Positions 17,033-25,158 of a DNA stretch of 64,000 bases are shown piece by piece (within the stretch, counting starts at the first letter, position 1; every line of letters begins with the position of its first letter). Origin of the DNA: Collinsella tanakaei (GTDB lineage: Bacteria > Actinomycetota > Coriobacteriia > Coriobacteriales > Coriobacteriaceae); NCBI RefSeq assembly GCF_016900375.1, contig NZ_JACJKB010000001.1, positions 124,001 through 188,000 of the forward strand, read 5' to 3'. The notes below the pieces were generated by a model. The model worked only from the letters and a program-made list of their open reading frames with translations, did no database searches and had not been told where the DNA came from. The translations under genes and the position numbers were made by a program.

Positions 17033-18126
17033 CCGTTCGCCGTCAACTTGTGAACTTCGGATCCAACTCGACGGACTTCCGCGTGGGCCCGGGCGCCCTT
17101 GAGGAGCTTCCGCGCCTGCTGAAGAACGTCGTCGGTGCTCCCAAGCGCGCTCTTGTCGTGTGCGACGCCCTGCCCGATGAGTCCATGCGGCGCACGGTGC
17201 GTCGCGCGCTGATCGACAGCGGATTTACCGTCGACGAGCTTTCGCTGGCGGATATGCATCCGCTGGTGACCCTCGCAGCTGCCGAACGCCTGTATGCCGA
17301 GTTCGCCTCTCTTGGTCTCACGTCAGACGACCTTGTCGTTGCCGTCGGTGCCGTCGAGGTCTGCTCCGTCGTCTCGTTCTGCTCGCGCACTTGGTGCTCC
17401 GGCATGTCGAGCGTCGCGATCGCCTGTACGCTCGATGCCATGTGCACCCTGGCGACTTCGATGAGGGCGCTCGATGCGGGCGGCGCCTCCGAGATGGTAT
17501 CGACCCTTCCAGGATGGGATATGGTCGTTGCCGACATCGACCTTGTGCTCGGTCGCGATGTCGACGAGGTCGGGCTCGGCTACGTCGAGCTGCTCGCTTC
17601 CGCCCTTGCAGATAGCCGTCGCATCTGGGATCAGTTCCCCGAGAAGATCGAGGGCATGCTTAACGGCGACGCGGTTGAGTTCGCGAACGCGCTGTGCTCT
17701 GCGCAGACGGCTCGCTCCGGCGCCATCCGCTCGGCGAACCCTTCGTCGCGCAATGCGTTCCAATACGGTCAGACGACTGCGCGCGCCCTACGAAAACTGC
17801 TCGGCCCCGAAATTCCCTGGTACCAGCTTCGCGCAGAGGGTCTGCGTTTCGAAGCGCGCCTTGCCCACGACGTCTGCAAGTTCGAAGTCGACACCATCTT
17901 CGAGATTGACGATCGCCTTGAAGACCTCGGTGTCGAGGAGCTCATGTTTGATATCGACGCAGCTGCGTTCGTGGACGCACTGAAAGCCGAGCGTTACAGC
18001 CGTGCGAATCGACTCATGCTTGCTCTGCCTCGCTATCCAGGCGCCATCCGTCTGTGCGCTATCGAGGAGGATGTCCTCGAGCGCCACACCGCCGCCTACC
18101 TCGATTCCCGCCGCGAGGAGGAGTAG
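17029..18126 (+). CDS. 3-dehydroquinate synthase paralogue, degenerate and probably non-catalytic
   Basis: 365 residues, aligning over its length with AroB (the intact AroB at 32847-33938 has 363). The opening is recognisable (FRVGPGALEELPRLLKNV; ALVVCDALPDESMRRTV). The functional motifs are not. The NAD-binding GGGVTGD of the intact copy corresponds to VGAVEVCS, and DSSVGGK to LDAMCTLA. The three metal ligands appear replaced: the Glu of GCGEVIKH by Tyr in GLGYVELL, the first His of NFGHSIGHA by Gln in QYGQTTARA, and the His of LGHGT by WYQLR. The open frame is intact and uses normal codons, so it is not a fresh pseudogene; a structural or regulatory role is possible. The alignment was done by eye. 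Confidence 0.7.
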   Translation: MTVRRQLVNFGSNSTDFRVGPGALEELPRLLKNVVGAPKRALVVCDALPDESMRRTVRRALIDSGFTVDELSLADMHPLVTLAAAERLYAEFASLGLTSDDLVVAVGAVEVCSVVSFCSRTWCSGMSSVAIACTLDAMCTLATSMRALDAGGASEMVSTLPGWDMVVADIDLVLGRDVDEVGLGYVELLASALADSRRIWDQFPEKIEGMLNGDAVEFANALCSAQTARSGAIRSANPSSRNAFQYGQTTARALRKLLGPEIPWYQLRAEGLRFEARLAHDVCKFEVDTIFEIDDRLEDLGVEELMFDIDAAAFVDALKAERYSRANRLMLALPRYPGAIRLCAIEEDVLERHTAAYLDSRREEE

Positions 18127-18442
18127 GGGGCAAGGGCGGCGCGTATCGACCAGTATTTCAAAGCCCTGTTCCTCACGCATGGCGAAACATGTAACTTAAG
18201 CATTAATACCGGTGCCTAAGTATCCTGTTGCGATTGCGGCTGCATATCGTCACGACAGATGGAATAACGAGAGGGCTCTCATTAAGACAAGATGTCCTTT
18301 TGTAATAACAGCTGTACTTCATTTCCGTTTGATAGCCTCCTGTCTAAAAATGCTTAACCTGCAATTTCTGCCAGGAGCCTCTCCTTCTCGGTTGCAGGTG
18401 TACTATATCGTGCGGTACTGACATCGAGAAAGGAGCGGGTCT
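18127..18442. other. AT-richer intergenic leader before pepP
   Basis: 316 bases with clearly lower GC than the flanks. No open reading frame with a ribosome binding site, no tRNA and no riboswitch core was recognised. Small self-complementary runs occur (for example GAGAGGGCTCTC at about 18268-18280). A pepP promoter probably lies in the last 120 bases, but I could not identify a convincing -35/-10 pair. Confidence 0.5.
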
Positions 18443-19573
18443 ATGTCTGTGACCCTTAACGGACCGGCCGGCCGCATCGCACGCGTGCGCGCCATGATGG
18501 ATGAGCGCAGCTACGATGCCGTCGTCGTGCGTGACGAGGCGAATCTTCGCTGGCTCACTGGCGCGATGGGCGTGTTCGATTACACCTACGAGTTCCCTCA
18601 CGCTGCGTTCATCACGGCGGACGCCTGCTATCTGCACACCGATTCGCGTTACTTCAACAGCTTCGAGGAGAACCTGCCCGAGGGAAGCCCGTGGCAGGTC
18701 GATATGGATGGTTTCGACATCCCTGGCTGGGTGGCCCAGCGAGCACTCGAGAACCGTTGCCATGTCGTCGCCATTGAGGACGATATGCAGCTCAGCTTCT
18801 ACCAGGGAATCGTCCGCGGCCTCGAGGACCGTTCCATCTCCTGCATGCTGCCCCAGATGCATGGCGATATCCGTCGCATGCGCGCTATCAAGGATGCCGA
18901 GGAGATCGAGCTCATGCGCCATGCGCAGTCCATCACCGACGCCGCCTTCGCCCATATGCTCGAGTTCATCCGTCCCGGTTTGACCGAGAAGCAGATCCGC
19001 AGCGAGCTTGAGAACTTCATGCTCAACAACGGCGCCGATGGTCTCGCGTTCGATTCCATCGTGGCGTCTGGTCCGAACTCTGCGAATCCTCATGCCATCC
19101 CGAGCGATCGCGTCGTCGAGAAGGGCGACTTCGTTCTTATGGATTACGGCGCGCGCTACCGCGATTACGATTCCGACATGACTCGCACCGTCGTGCTCGG
19201 TGAACCGACCGAGGAGCAGCGCGCTCTGTACGATCTGGTCCAGCGCACCCATGAGGAGTGTGTCCGCGCCATTCACGCAGGCGTTGACGGCAGCGACATC
19301 CACAACCTGTCTGTGAAGATCATCTCCGAGGCCGGACATGGCGACCACTACGGTCACGGTCTTGGCCACGGCGTGGGTATCGACATCCATGAGCTGCCGA
19401 ACTTCGGCCGCAAGAGCAATATCGTCGAGGCCGGCGCGGTCATCACGGTCGAGCCCGGCGTGTACCTGCCCGGTGTCGGCGGCGTGCGTCTTGAGGACTA
19501 CGGTCTGGTCACCGAGGACGGCTTCGAGCCGTTCACGCACAGCCCGCACGAGCTGCAGATCATCGATTGCTAG
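18443..19573 (+). CDS. pepP: M24 family aminopeptidase (Xaa-Pro peptidase)
   Basis: Metalloaminopeptidase removing N-terminal residues next to proline. It is 376 residues: an N-terminal creatinase-like domain (about 10-140) and a C-terminal pita-bread domain. The five metal ligands are visible: Asp in LMDYGARY, Asp in YDSDMTRT, His in [10 protein letters not shown], Glu in TVEPGVYLP and Glu in GVRLEDYGL. Start ATG lies behind GAGAAAGGAGCGGGTCT. Its neighbours aroK, aroB-like, efp and nusB reproduce a widespread Gram-positive order. The symbol is by family; pepQ-type naming is equally possible. Confidence 0.9.
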   Translation: MSVTLNGPAGRIARVRAMMDERSYDAVVVRDEANLRWLTGAMGVFDYTYEFPHAAFITADACYLHTDSRYFNSFEENLPEGSPWQVDMDGFDIPGWVAQRALENRCHVVAIEDDMQLSFYQGIVRGLEDRSISCMLPQMHGDIRRMRAIKDAEEIELMRHAQSITDAAFAHMLEFIRPGLTEKQIRSELENFMLNNGADGLAFDSIVASGPNSANPHAIPSDRVVEKGDFVLMDYGARYRDYDSDMTRTVVLGEPTEEQRALYDLVQRTHEECVRAIHAGVDGSDIHNLSVKIISEAGHGDHYGHGLGHGVGIDIHELPNFGRKSNIVEAGAVITVEPGVYLPGVGGVRLEDYGLVTEDGFEPFTHSPHELQIIDC

Positions 19574-19609
19574 TTGCTATTCGTGTAGATGCGTTTGGAT
19601 TAAACGTGC

Positions 19610-19615
19610 TAAACT
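19610..19615 (+). promoter_or_regulatory. Candidate extended -10 of the 19619-19717 small RNA
   Basis: TAAACT preceded by TGC gives an extended -10 (TGCTAAACT). Four bases later the motif GGTGCGAGGG begins. A -35 is not evident. Confidence 0.4.
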
Positions 19616-19618
19616 TGC

Positions 19619-19717
19619 GGTGCGAGGGTTATCCCGGTGGTGCGGGATCTAGCCGACTCTCGTTACCTTTTTGGGGTGGAAAGTGGCCGTCTCCGCTTAG
19701 GCGGGGGCGGCTATTTT
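19619..19717 (+). ncRNA. Candidate antisense antitoxin RNA (Fst/par-like)
   Basis: A structured, non-coding stretch of about 100 bases follows a candidate extended -10. It can fold into an outer helix (GGT...CGAGGGT with ACTCTCG..TTACC) around an inner perfect helix ATCCCG/CGGGAT with a GTGGTG loop, and it ends in a terminator (19686-19717). The 3' end converges on and overlaps the stop codon of a 27-residue hydrophobic peptide gene on the minus strand. The ten bases GGTGCGAGGG near its 5' end recur in the same sense just after the predicted promoter of that gene. This resembles type I toxin-antitoxin loci, but expression is not shown. Confidence 0.5.
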
Positions 19718-19718
19718 C
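19686..19718 (+). terminator. Terminator of the small RNA, overlapping the toxin 3' end
   Basis: GCCGTCTCCGC (19686-19696) pairs with GCGGGGGCGGC (19701-19711), an 11-bp stem with two G-U pairs and a TTAG loop, followed by TATTTTCG. Read as minus-strand RNA the wobble pairs become C-A mismatches, so it works better for the plus-strand transcript. Confidence 0.65.
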
Positions 19719-19794
19719 GTCGGCCCACTGTGTAGCCGATTTCAAAAGCCGCTAATACGATAGAAATCAGAAGCAAAGCGTCCTGTAGTTCCAT
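19711..19794 (-). CDS. Small hydrophobic peptide, candidate type I toxin (holin-like)
   Basis: 27 codons starting at an ATG with GGAG six bases upstream (GGAGAAAGCT). The product begins MELQDALLLISIVLAA, continues with FEIGYTVG and ends in the basic tail RRK: one membrane-spanning stretch and a short charged C-terminus. This is the form of Fst/TxpA-like toxins and of peptides annotated as putative holin-like toxins. Minus-strand promoter elements TTGTTC and TATGCT with a 16-base spacer precede it (19841-19868). A convergent small RNA overlaps its stop codon. Size and layout support the call; toxicity is inferred. Confidence 0.55.
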   Translation of the reverse strand: MELQDALLLISIVLAAFEIGYTVGRRK

Positions 19795-19828
19795 AGCTTT
19801 CTCCGTTCAATAGGAGTCAGCTTATCGC

Positions 19829-19868
19829 CCCTCGCACCATAGCATAGCGTACCATATGAATCGAACAA
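19829..19868 (-). promoter_or_regulatory. Candidate promoter and 5' motif of the small toxin gene
   Basis: On the minus strand, TTGTTC, a 16-base spacer and TATGCT are followed two bases later by GGTGCGAGGG (plus-strand 19829-19838). The same ten bases follow the -10 of the opposing small RNA. Confidence 0.4.
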
Positions 19869-19978
19869 CACAGCACAGTCTTATTAACAAATGGAAGTTT
19901 TAGTCATTCACAAGATCCATAATCCGCCTCAAGGTATGGCTGTTCTGTTGTATGTTATGCGTGAGCTGCAAATTGCCG

Positions 19979-19984
19979 TATACT
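19979..19984 (+). promoter_or_regulatory. Candidate -10 of efp
   Basis: TATACT lies 37 bases before the efp start codon. The -35 region is weak (around 19955-19961). The bases between the toxin promoter (19868) and this site hold nothing else I can support. Confidence 0.35.
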
Positions 19985-20020
19985 ATTGTCGTTATGCATA
20001 TTGAGTGAGAAAGGTCTTCC

Positions 20021-20584
20021 ATGGCATCCATCACCACCGCTGATTTCAAGAACGGCCTCGGCCTCCGCATCAAGGACAAGGTCTGCACCATCGTCGAGTT
20101 CCAGCACGTCAAGCCTGGTAAGGGTGGCGCCTTCGTCCGCTACAAGACCAAGGACATCAAGACCGGCCGTGTCGTCGAGAACACCTGCAACGCCGGCTCG
20201 AAGTTCGAGAGCGTGACGCTCACCACCACCGAGATGCAGTACCTCTACAACGATGGCGATCACTACTACTTCATGAACATGGAGACCTACGATCAGGTGC
20301 CCGTTCCCACCGACTTCATCGGCGATAACGCCAAGTGGCTCAAGGAGAACGACGTCTGCCAGCTTCTGTACGCTGACGACGAGCTCATGGGCGTGAACCC
20401 GCCGATGTTCATCGAGGTCGAGGTCACCGAGACCGACCCGGGCTTCAAGGGCGATACCGTCCAGGGCGGCACCAAGCCCGCCGTCATCGAGACCGGCGCC
20501 ACCGTCCAGGTTCCCATGTACCTGAACGTCGGCGAGAAGATCAAGGTCGACACCCGCGACGGCAAGTTCGTCTCCCGCGTCTAG
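20021..20584 (+). CDS. efp: Elongation factor P
   Basis: Rescues ribosomes stalled on polyproline. It is 187 residues: KOW-like domain I with the tip loop HVKPGKGGAF whose Lys34 is the position modified in some bacteria, then domains II and III ending GEKIKVDTRDGKFVSR. The usual modification enzymes (EpmA/B, EarP) are not in the window. The start follows GAGAAAGGTCTTCC. It has its own downstream terminator and lies after pepP, as in many Gram-positives. Confidence 0.97.
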   Translation: MASITTADFKNGLGLRIKDKVCTIVEFQHVKPGKGGAFVRYKTKDIKTGRVVENTCNAGSKFESVTLTTTEMQYLYNDGDHYYFMNMETYDQVPVPTDFIGDNAKWLKENDVCQLLYADDELMGVNPPMFIEVEVTETDPGFKGDTVQGGTKPAVIETGATVQVPMYLNVGEKIKVDTRDGKFVSRV

Positions 20585-20607
20585 TCGCTGCCGAACCGCT
20601 GGTTTTC

Positions 20608-20638
20608 AGGGCGGGGTCTCGTACCCCGCCCTTTTTTC
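20608..20638 (+). terminator. Rho-independent terminator of efp
   Basis: Perfect 10-bp stem AGGGCGGGGT/ACCCCGCCCT with a five-base loop, followed by TTTTTT. Confidence 0.9.
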
Positions 20639-20743
20639 GTCGCGTACGGATGTCGTGTCGCACATCTCCGGCATATGGGGTATCGTGTACACTGGTTCTG
20701 TATGGAACCGCTTTGCAACCTTTCCCAAGAAATGGGTGAGAAC

Positions 20744-21106
20744 ATGTCTTCTGAGATCAAGATCGACGGTATCGCCATCGCTCCCGAGGTCCTTTCCACC
20801 ATCGTCTCCCGCGCGGTTGAGGAGGTCGAGGGTGTCGCCTCCGTTGGCGTGAACGACTTTGCCACGAGCCTCGTCTCCATGTTCTCGGCGCGCAGTGCCG
20901 CCCCGGCGCTTCCGCCGATCGAGGCTGTGGTCGAGGACGAGAAGCTTCACCTCACCGTGCGCGTCACCGTGTTCTTCGGCTATCCGTTCAAGAAGCTTGC
21001 CGAGGCCGTGCGCGCCGCCTGCGTCAAGGCGATTGACGGTCAGGTCGGTGTCGGCGTCTGCGCGGTCGATGTGTGCATCGACGGTCTTGTCTTCCCCAAG
21101 GAGTAA
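20744..21106 (+). CDS. Asp23/Gls24 family envelope stress response protein
   Basis: 120 residues of the Asp23 (YqhY/AmaP-partner) family, usually peripheral membrane proteins tied to cell-envelope stress. The family pattern is visible: IAPEVLSTIVSRAVEEVEGV at the N-terminus, LTVRVTVFFGYPFKKLAEAVR centrally and VGVCAVDVCIDGLVF at the end. Start choice is uncertain: the ATG used has GGGTGAG upstream; ATGs 12 and 42 bases earlier are in frame. It precedes nusB, matching the YqhY-NusB pair seen in Firmicutes. Confidence 0.85.
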   Translation: MSSEIKIDGIAIAPEVLSTIVSRAVEEVEGVASVGVNDFATSLVSMFSARSAAPALPPIEAVVEDEKLHLTVRVTVFFGYPFKKLAEAVRAACVKAIDGQVGVGVCAVDVCIDGLVFPKE

Positions 21107-21108
21107 TC

Positions 21109-21603
21109 TTGAGTCTAAAAGTTGAGCGCGGGCGCACCCTTGCCCGAAGCCAGGCGCTTCAGATCCTTTTCCAGGCAGAGGCGCTCGATAAACCTGTCGA
21201 TGAGGTGCTTGCGGGCGATTTCCTGCTTTCGTCCGATAAGCCGCTTCAGCCCTATGCCGAGCAGCTCGCTCGCGGCTGCTATGCGCATCTCGACGAGATC
21301 GATGACGCCCTGCATGAGGTTTCCGACAACTGGAGCCTCTACCGCATGCCGAGTGCCGACCGCAACCTCCTGCGCATCGCCGTCTACGAGATGCGCCTTG
21401 CGGGCGAGGACGCGCCTGCCGAAGATGCCATCGTGATCAACGAGGCGGTCGAGATCGCCAAGGCGTACGGCACGGATGAGTCGTCGCGCTTTGTGAACGG
21501 CGTGCTCGGCCGTATCGCGCGCGACCCGCATATCTTTGCTGATGACGACGCTTCGGCGAGCGAGGCCGATCCCGACCTTTCTGACGAGGCTGTCGATGAG
21601 TGA
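21109..21603 (+). CDS. nusB: Transcription antitermination factor NusB
   Basis: RNA-binding all-helical protein that joins NusE (S10) at boxA of rRNA operons. It is 164 residues. RTLARSQALQILFQAE is the typical N-terminal helix; YRMPSADRNLLRIAVYEM and AVEIAKAYGTDESSRFVNGV are the central conserved segments. The start is a TTG directly behind AAGGAGTAATC; no better codon exists. A short acidic tail ends the protein. It overlaps xseB by eight bases. Confidence 0.93.
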   Translation: MSLKVERGRTLARSQALQILFQAEALDKPVDEVLAGDFLLSSDKPLQPYAEQLARGCYAHLDEIDDALHEVSDNWSLYRMPSADRNLLRIAVYEMRLAGEDAPAEDAIVINEAVEIAKAYGTDESSRFVNGVLGRIARDPHIFADDDASASEADPDLSDEAVDE

Positions 21604-21865
21604 TTCCGCGGCGGGCAATTTCGACGATCTGACCGAGCGCCTGGACGAGATTATCGCCACGGTTCGCTCGAAGGATACCTCGCTTGAGCGTTGCCTCGAC
21701 CTGTTCGACGAGGCGATCGAGATCGGTTCTCGTGCCGTCGATATGGTCGACACCTTTGACCTCACGCCGCGCGAGGAGGATGCTCTCGCTGAGGTTCAGG
21801 AAGCCGATGCTGCGCGCGAAGCGGGTGCACCGGCGGAACCGGCGAGCGATGAGGCGGGGGAGTAG
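21596..21865 (+). CDS. xseB: Exodeoxyribonuclease VII small subunit
   Basis: 89 residues. FDDLTERLDEIIATVRSKDTS followed by LERCLDLFDEAIEIGSRA matches the XseB helical hairpin. The C-terminal 35 residues are acidic and Ala-rich and go beyond the usual family end. The large catalytic subunit XseA, often adjacent, is not in this window and must be encoded elsewhere if the enzyme is active. The ATG start overlaps the end of nusB. Confidence 0.82.
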   Translation: MSDSAAGNFDDLTERLDEIIATVRSKDTSLERCLDLFDEAIEIGSRAVDMVDTFDLTPREEDALAEVQEADAAREAGAPAEPASDEAGE

Positions 21866-21873
21866 CGCCCATC

Positions 21874-22677
21874 ATGAAGCGGGTTCGACTCGATGATGAA
21901 ATGATTGCACAGGGTCTTGTCGCCGATCGCGACGAGGCCCTGCGGCTTTGCATGGCAGGATCGGTTTCAAGCGGAGGCGAGCGTCTCACCTCGCCTGCCG
22001 TGCGCATTCCTGCCGGCAGCGACATACACGTGAAGGGCAGCATACCCTATGTCGGGCGCGGAGGGTTCAAGCTCGCGGGAGCACTCGATGCGTTCGGTAT
22101 CGACCCGACTGGCTGCTCGTGCATCGATATCGGATGCTCCACGGGCGGGTTTACCGACTGCCTGCTGCAGCGGGGGGCCTCGAGCGTCGTTTCAGTCGAT
22201 GTCGGGCGCGCTCAGTTCGCTTGGTCGCTTCGAAACGACGAGCGTGTCACCCTGCTCGAGCGAACGAATATCGTCGATGTGCCGGCTATGGGATATGGCG
22301 CATCGTTCGACCTCGCGGTCTGCGATGTCTCGTTTACGAGCATCTCCCATATCATCGATGCCGTCGTGGAGCTCCTTGCTCCCCAGGGGGTCTTTTGCAC
22401 CCTCGTCAAGCCACAGTTCGAGGCGGCACCTGAAGAGGTCGGCGAGGGTGGCGTGGTGCGCGATCCAGCCGTGCGCGTCCGCGTTCTGCGCTCCGTGATC
22501 GATCTGTTCTGCGAGCGCGGGCTTCTGCCGATCGACGTCTGCGCATCGCCGATCACCGGGGCGAAGGGAAACCGCGAGTTCTTCCTCTACGGGCGCAAAA
22601 TCGATGGTCAGAACCTCGACGATGCCTCTTTGGCAACGCATGTCACCCACCTTCACGAAAAGGCAGGGACCCTATGA
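21874..22677 (+). CDS. tlyA: TlyA family RNA 2'-O-methyltransferase
   Basis: SAM-dependent methyltransferase of the TlyA (hemolysin A) family, which methylates 16S and 23S rRNA in mycobacteria. It is 267 residues: an N-terminal S4 domain (RLDDEMIAQGLVADRDEALR), a GRGGFKLAGALDAF linker, and the FtsJ-like fold with motif I DIGCSTGGFTDCLLQRGA, then VDVGRAQFAWSLR and LVKPQFEA. It overlaps nadK by four bases. The tlyA-nadK-recN order is common in Gram-positives. Confidence 0.92.
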   Translation: MKRVRLDDEMIAQGLVADRDEALRLCMAGSVSSGGERLTSPAVRIPAGSDIHVKGSIPYVGRGGFKLAGALDAFGIDPTGCSCIDIGCSTGGFTDCLLQRGASSVVSVDVGRAQFAWSLRNDERVTLLERTNIVDVPAMGYGASFDLAVCDVSFTSISHIIDAVVELLAPQGVFCTLVKPQFEAAPEEVGEGGVVRDPAVRVRVLRSVIDLFCERGLLPIDVCASPITGAKGNREFFLYGRKIDGQNLDDASLATHVTHLHEKAGTL

Positions 22678-23537
22678 AGATTTTTCTCGTACCGAACTAC
22701 CGAAGCGACGAGGCCGTCCAGAGCGGGCTCACCCTTGAGCTGTGGTTGTCTCGTCAGGGCTATGAGGTTGCCTGGGCGAAGGATGCCACGTCCAAAATTG
22801 CCGGCGAGGCAGATGTCGACGGCAGCGACCTGGTGATCTCGCTTGGCGGAGACGGCACGCTGTTGCGCGCCGCCCGTCTCGTTTCGAAGCGCGAGATCCC
22901 CATTCTGGGTCTCTCGTACGGCCATGTGGGCTTCCTTACGGCCGCGAGCCCTCAAGAGCGCGATATCCTGTCTGTTGTTTCCGATGCCCTTGCCGGGGAG
23001 ATGCATGTGAGCCGTCGTGCGACCATCGCCTGCACCATCACGGCGATCGCCGACGATGGGACCGAATCCGTTATTGAAGCAGAGGGCCTGAACGACATGG
23101 CCCTCACGCGCGGGCCGCTCTCCGATATGGTCGAGTTCGATATCAACGTTTCCGGCCATCATATCGACCGCCTTCGCGGCGATGGCGTCGTCGTTTCCAC
23201 CGCGACGGGCTCTACCGGATACGCGCTGTCTGCCGGCGGCCCCATCGTGAGCCCCGATTTCACCGGCATGGTCTGCGTGCCGATCGCGCCCCATACCATC
23301 CAGGCGCGTGCCTTCATGACGTCGCCCTCCGATGTCGTCGAGGTCGCGATGTCCCACGACAGGCCCTCCATCCCAGCCGTCGCTGTAGACGGCCAGTTCG
23401 TCAGCCGCGAGGGCGTTATCGACCACGTGGCGGTCCGGCGCGGAGACGCCGACGTCCTGCTGCTCGATTACGGCCCGGAGAGCTTCTACAATTCCGTATC
23501 GCGCGTCTTCTACGGGGTGCGTCGCGATGATCGATGA
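22674..23537 (+). CDS. nadK: NAD kinase
   Basis: Phosphorylates NAD to NADP. It is 287 residues with the GGDGTLLRAAR active-site motif near residue 58, the GLSYGHVGFLT segment, NDMAL and the TGSTGYALSAGGPIV motif of the second domain. The start overlaps tlyA (ATGA) and its end overlaps recN by 11 bases, so the three genes are tightly coupled. Confidence 0.96.
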   Translation: MKIFLVPNYRSDEAVQSGLTLELWLSRQGYEVAWAKDATSKIAGEADVDGSDLVISLGGDGTLLRAARLVSKREIPILGLSYGHVGFLTAASPQERDILSVVSDALAGEMHVSRRATIACTITAIADDGTESVIEAEGLNDMALTRGPLSDMVEFDINVSGHHIDRLRGDGVVVSTATGSTGYALSAGGPIVSPDFTGMVCVPIAPHTIQARAFMTSPSDVVEVAMSHDRPSIPAVAVDGQFVSREGVIDHVAVRRGDADVLLLDYGPESFYNSVSRVFYGVRRDDR

Positions 23538-25158
23538 GATTCGCGTCGAGAACCTCGCTCTCATCCGCGAGGCGACCCTCGAACCCTGCCCTGGCCTGAC
23601 GGTTCTGACCGGCGAGACAGGCGCCGGCAAGACGGCGCTGCTATCCGCCTGCAAGCTCCTGATGGGGGAGCGTGCCGATTCCGCCATGGTTCGCGAGGGT
23701 GAGGCCGCGGCCGTCGTGACGGGCCGCCTCTTCACTGACGCCCATGATACCGACGGTATCGTCGTTCAGCGCCGCGTGAGCGCCGACGGGCGCAGCCGCG
23801 TGCGCATCGACGGCTCCATCGCGAGCGTCCGCGAGCTTGCCGATCAGGTTGGCTCCCATATCGACCTGTGCGGTCAGCACGAGCACCAGCGGTTGCTCGA
23901 CCCTGCGACCCATGTTGGTATGGTCGATGCATGGTCTGACGCCACCATCGCGCCCCTGCTCTGCGCCTATCGCGAGGCTCTCCATGCCGCTCGTGCTGCC
24001 CAGAAGGAGCTTGAGCGCATCGAGGAGGCCTCGCGCACCCAAGGAGAGCGCCTTGAGGACGCCCGGTTTGCTGTCGATGCGATTTCCGAGGTCGATCCCC
24101 AGCCCGGCGAGCTTGAGGAGCTTGAGGAGACCCTTCCTCGTGCCGAGCATGCCGAGTCGCTGATCTCCGCGGCACTTGACGCCGATGCCTCGCTATCCGA
24201 CGAGGGCGGATGTCTCGATGCTCTGAATGCCGCCATCGCCGAGCTTGCTCGTATGGGGCGCGTCGATTCGGAGCTCGCTACGTTTGCCGACGAGCTTTCT
24301 TCCGTCGCCATCTCGATCGAGGATGTCGCCTCCGGCCTTCGCCGCTACCGCCAGTCCATCGATTTCGATGAGCGCGAGCTTGCTCGGGCCCAGGAGCGCT
24401 ATGCATCCCTGAAAGGGCTTATGCGACAGTTCGGTCCTCGCATGGAGGACGTGTTCGCTCGGCTCGACGAGGCCCGCGAGCTGCTCTCGCTCGTCGACGA
24501 TGCCGAGGCCCGCGTCCGCGCTGCCGCGCGCGAGCGCGATGAGCGGGAAGCCGAGCTCTCCCGCGCCGCCAAGGCGCTGACCCGTGCGCGCGATGCCGCC
24601 GCTCCCCGGTTCTGCCGCGAGGTCGGCCGACAGATGGCCCGCCTCGAGATGGGTCGCGCCGAGCTTGTCTGGGAGAGCCGCGAGCTTCCCCGTGCTTCCT
24701 GGACCGATCAGGGTCCCTGTGCCTGCGAGCTGCTCTATCGCAGCGGTGCCGGCATGACGCCCCGGCCGCTTCGGCGCATCGCGTCGGGCGGCGAGCTGTC
24801 CCGCGTCATGCTTGCGAGCAAGGTGGTGCTCGGCGAATCGGACGGCGTCGACACCCTGGTGTTCGACGAGGTCGATGCCGGCGTCGGCGGATCGACGGCC
24901 CGCGCTCTCGGCATGGTCCTCGGCGACCTTGCACGCACCCATCAGGTCATCGTGGTCACCCACCTCGCCCAGGTCGCGGTCATGGGCGAGCGCCATTACG
25001 TGGTGCGCAAAAGCGACGATGACATGCCGGTGACGATGCTCGACCCGGTCGTCGGCGATGATCGCGTGCGCGAGATCGCCCGTATGCTCTCGGGAGACAC
25101 GACCGAGGCTTCGCTTGCCCATGCGCGCGAGATGCTCCAGGAGGCGGGTACGCTCTAG
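23527..25158 (+). CDS. recN: DNA repair protein RecN
   Basis: SMC-like ATPase acting in double-strand break repair. It is 543 residues. The N-terminal head has RVENLALIREATLE and Walker A GETGAGKTA; a coiled-coil hairpin occupies about 160-380; the C-terminal head has the signature IASGGELSRVMLA, Walker B TLVFDEVDAGVGG and VVTHLAQVA. The stop codon overlaps that of the convergent FUSC gene by three bases (CTAG). No terminator was seen between them. Confidence 0.95.
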   Translation: MIDEIRVENLALIREATLEPCPGLTVLTGETGAGKTALLSACKLLMGERADSAMVREGEAAAVVTGRLFTDAHDTDGIVVQRRVSADGRSRVRIDGSIASVRELADQVGSHIDLCGQHEHQRLLDPATHVGMVDAWSDATIAPLLCAYREALHAARAAQKELERIEEASRTQGERLEDARFAVDAISEVDPQPGELEELEETLPRAEHAESLISAALDADASLSDEGGCLDALNAAIAELARMGRVDSELATFADELSSVAISIEDVASGLRRYRQSIDFDERELARAQERYASLKGLMRQFGPRMEDVFARLDEARELLSLVDDAEARVRAAARERDEREAELSRAAKALTRARDAAAPRFCREVGRQMARLEMGRAELVWESRELPRASWTDQGPCACELLYRSGAGMTPRPLRRIASGGELSRVMLASKVVLGESDGVDTLVFDEVDAGVGGSTARALGMVLGDLARTHQVIVVTHLAQVAVMGERHYVVRKSDDDMPVTMLDPVVGDDRVREIARMLSGDTTEASLAHAREMLQEAGTL

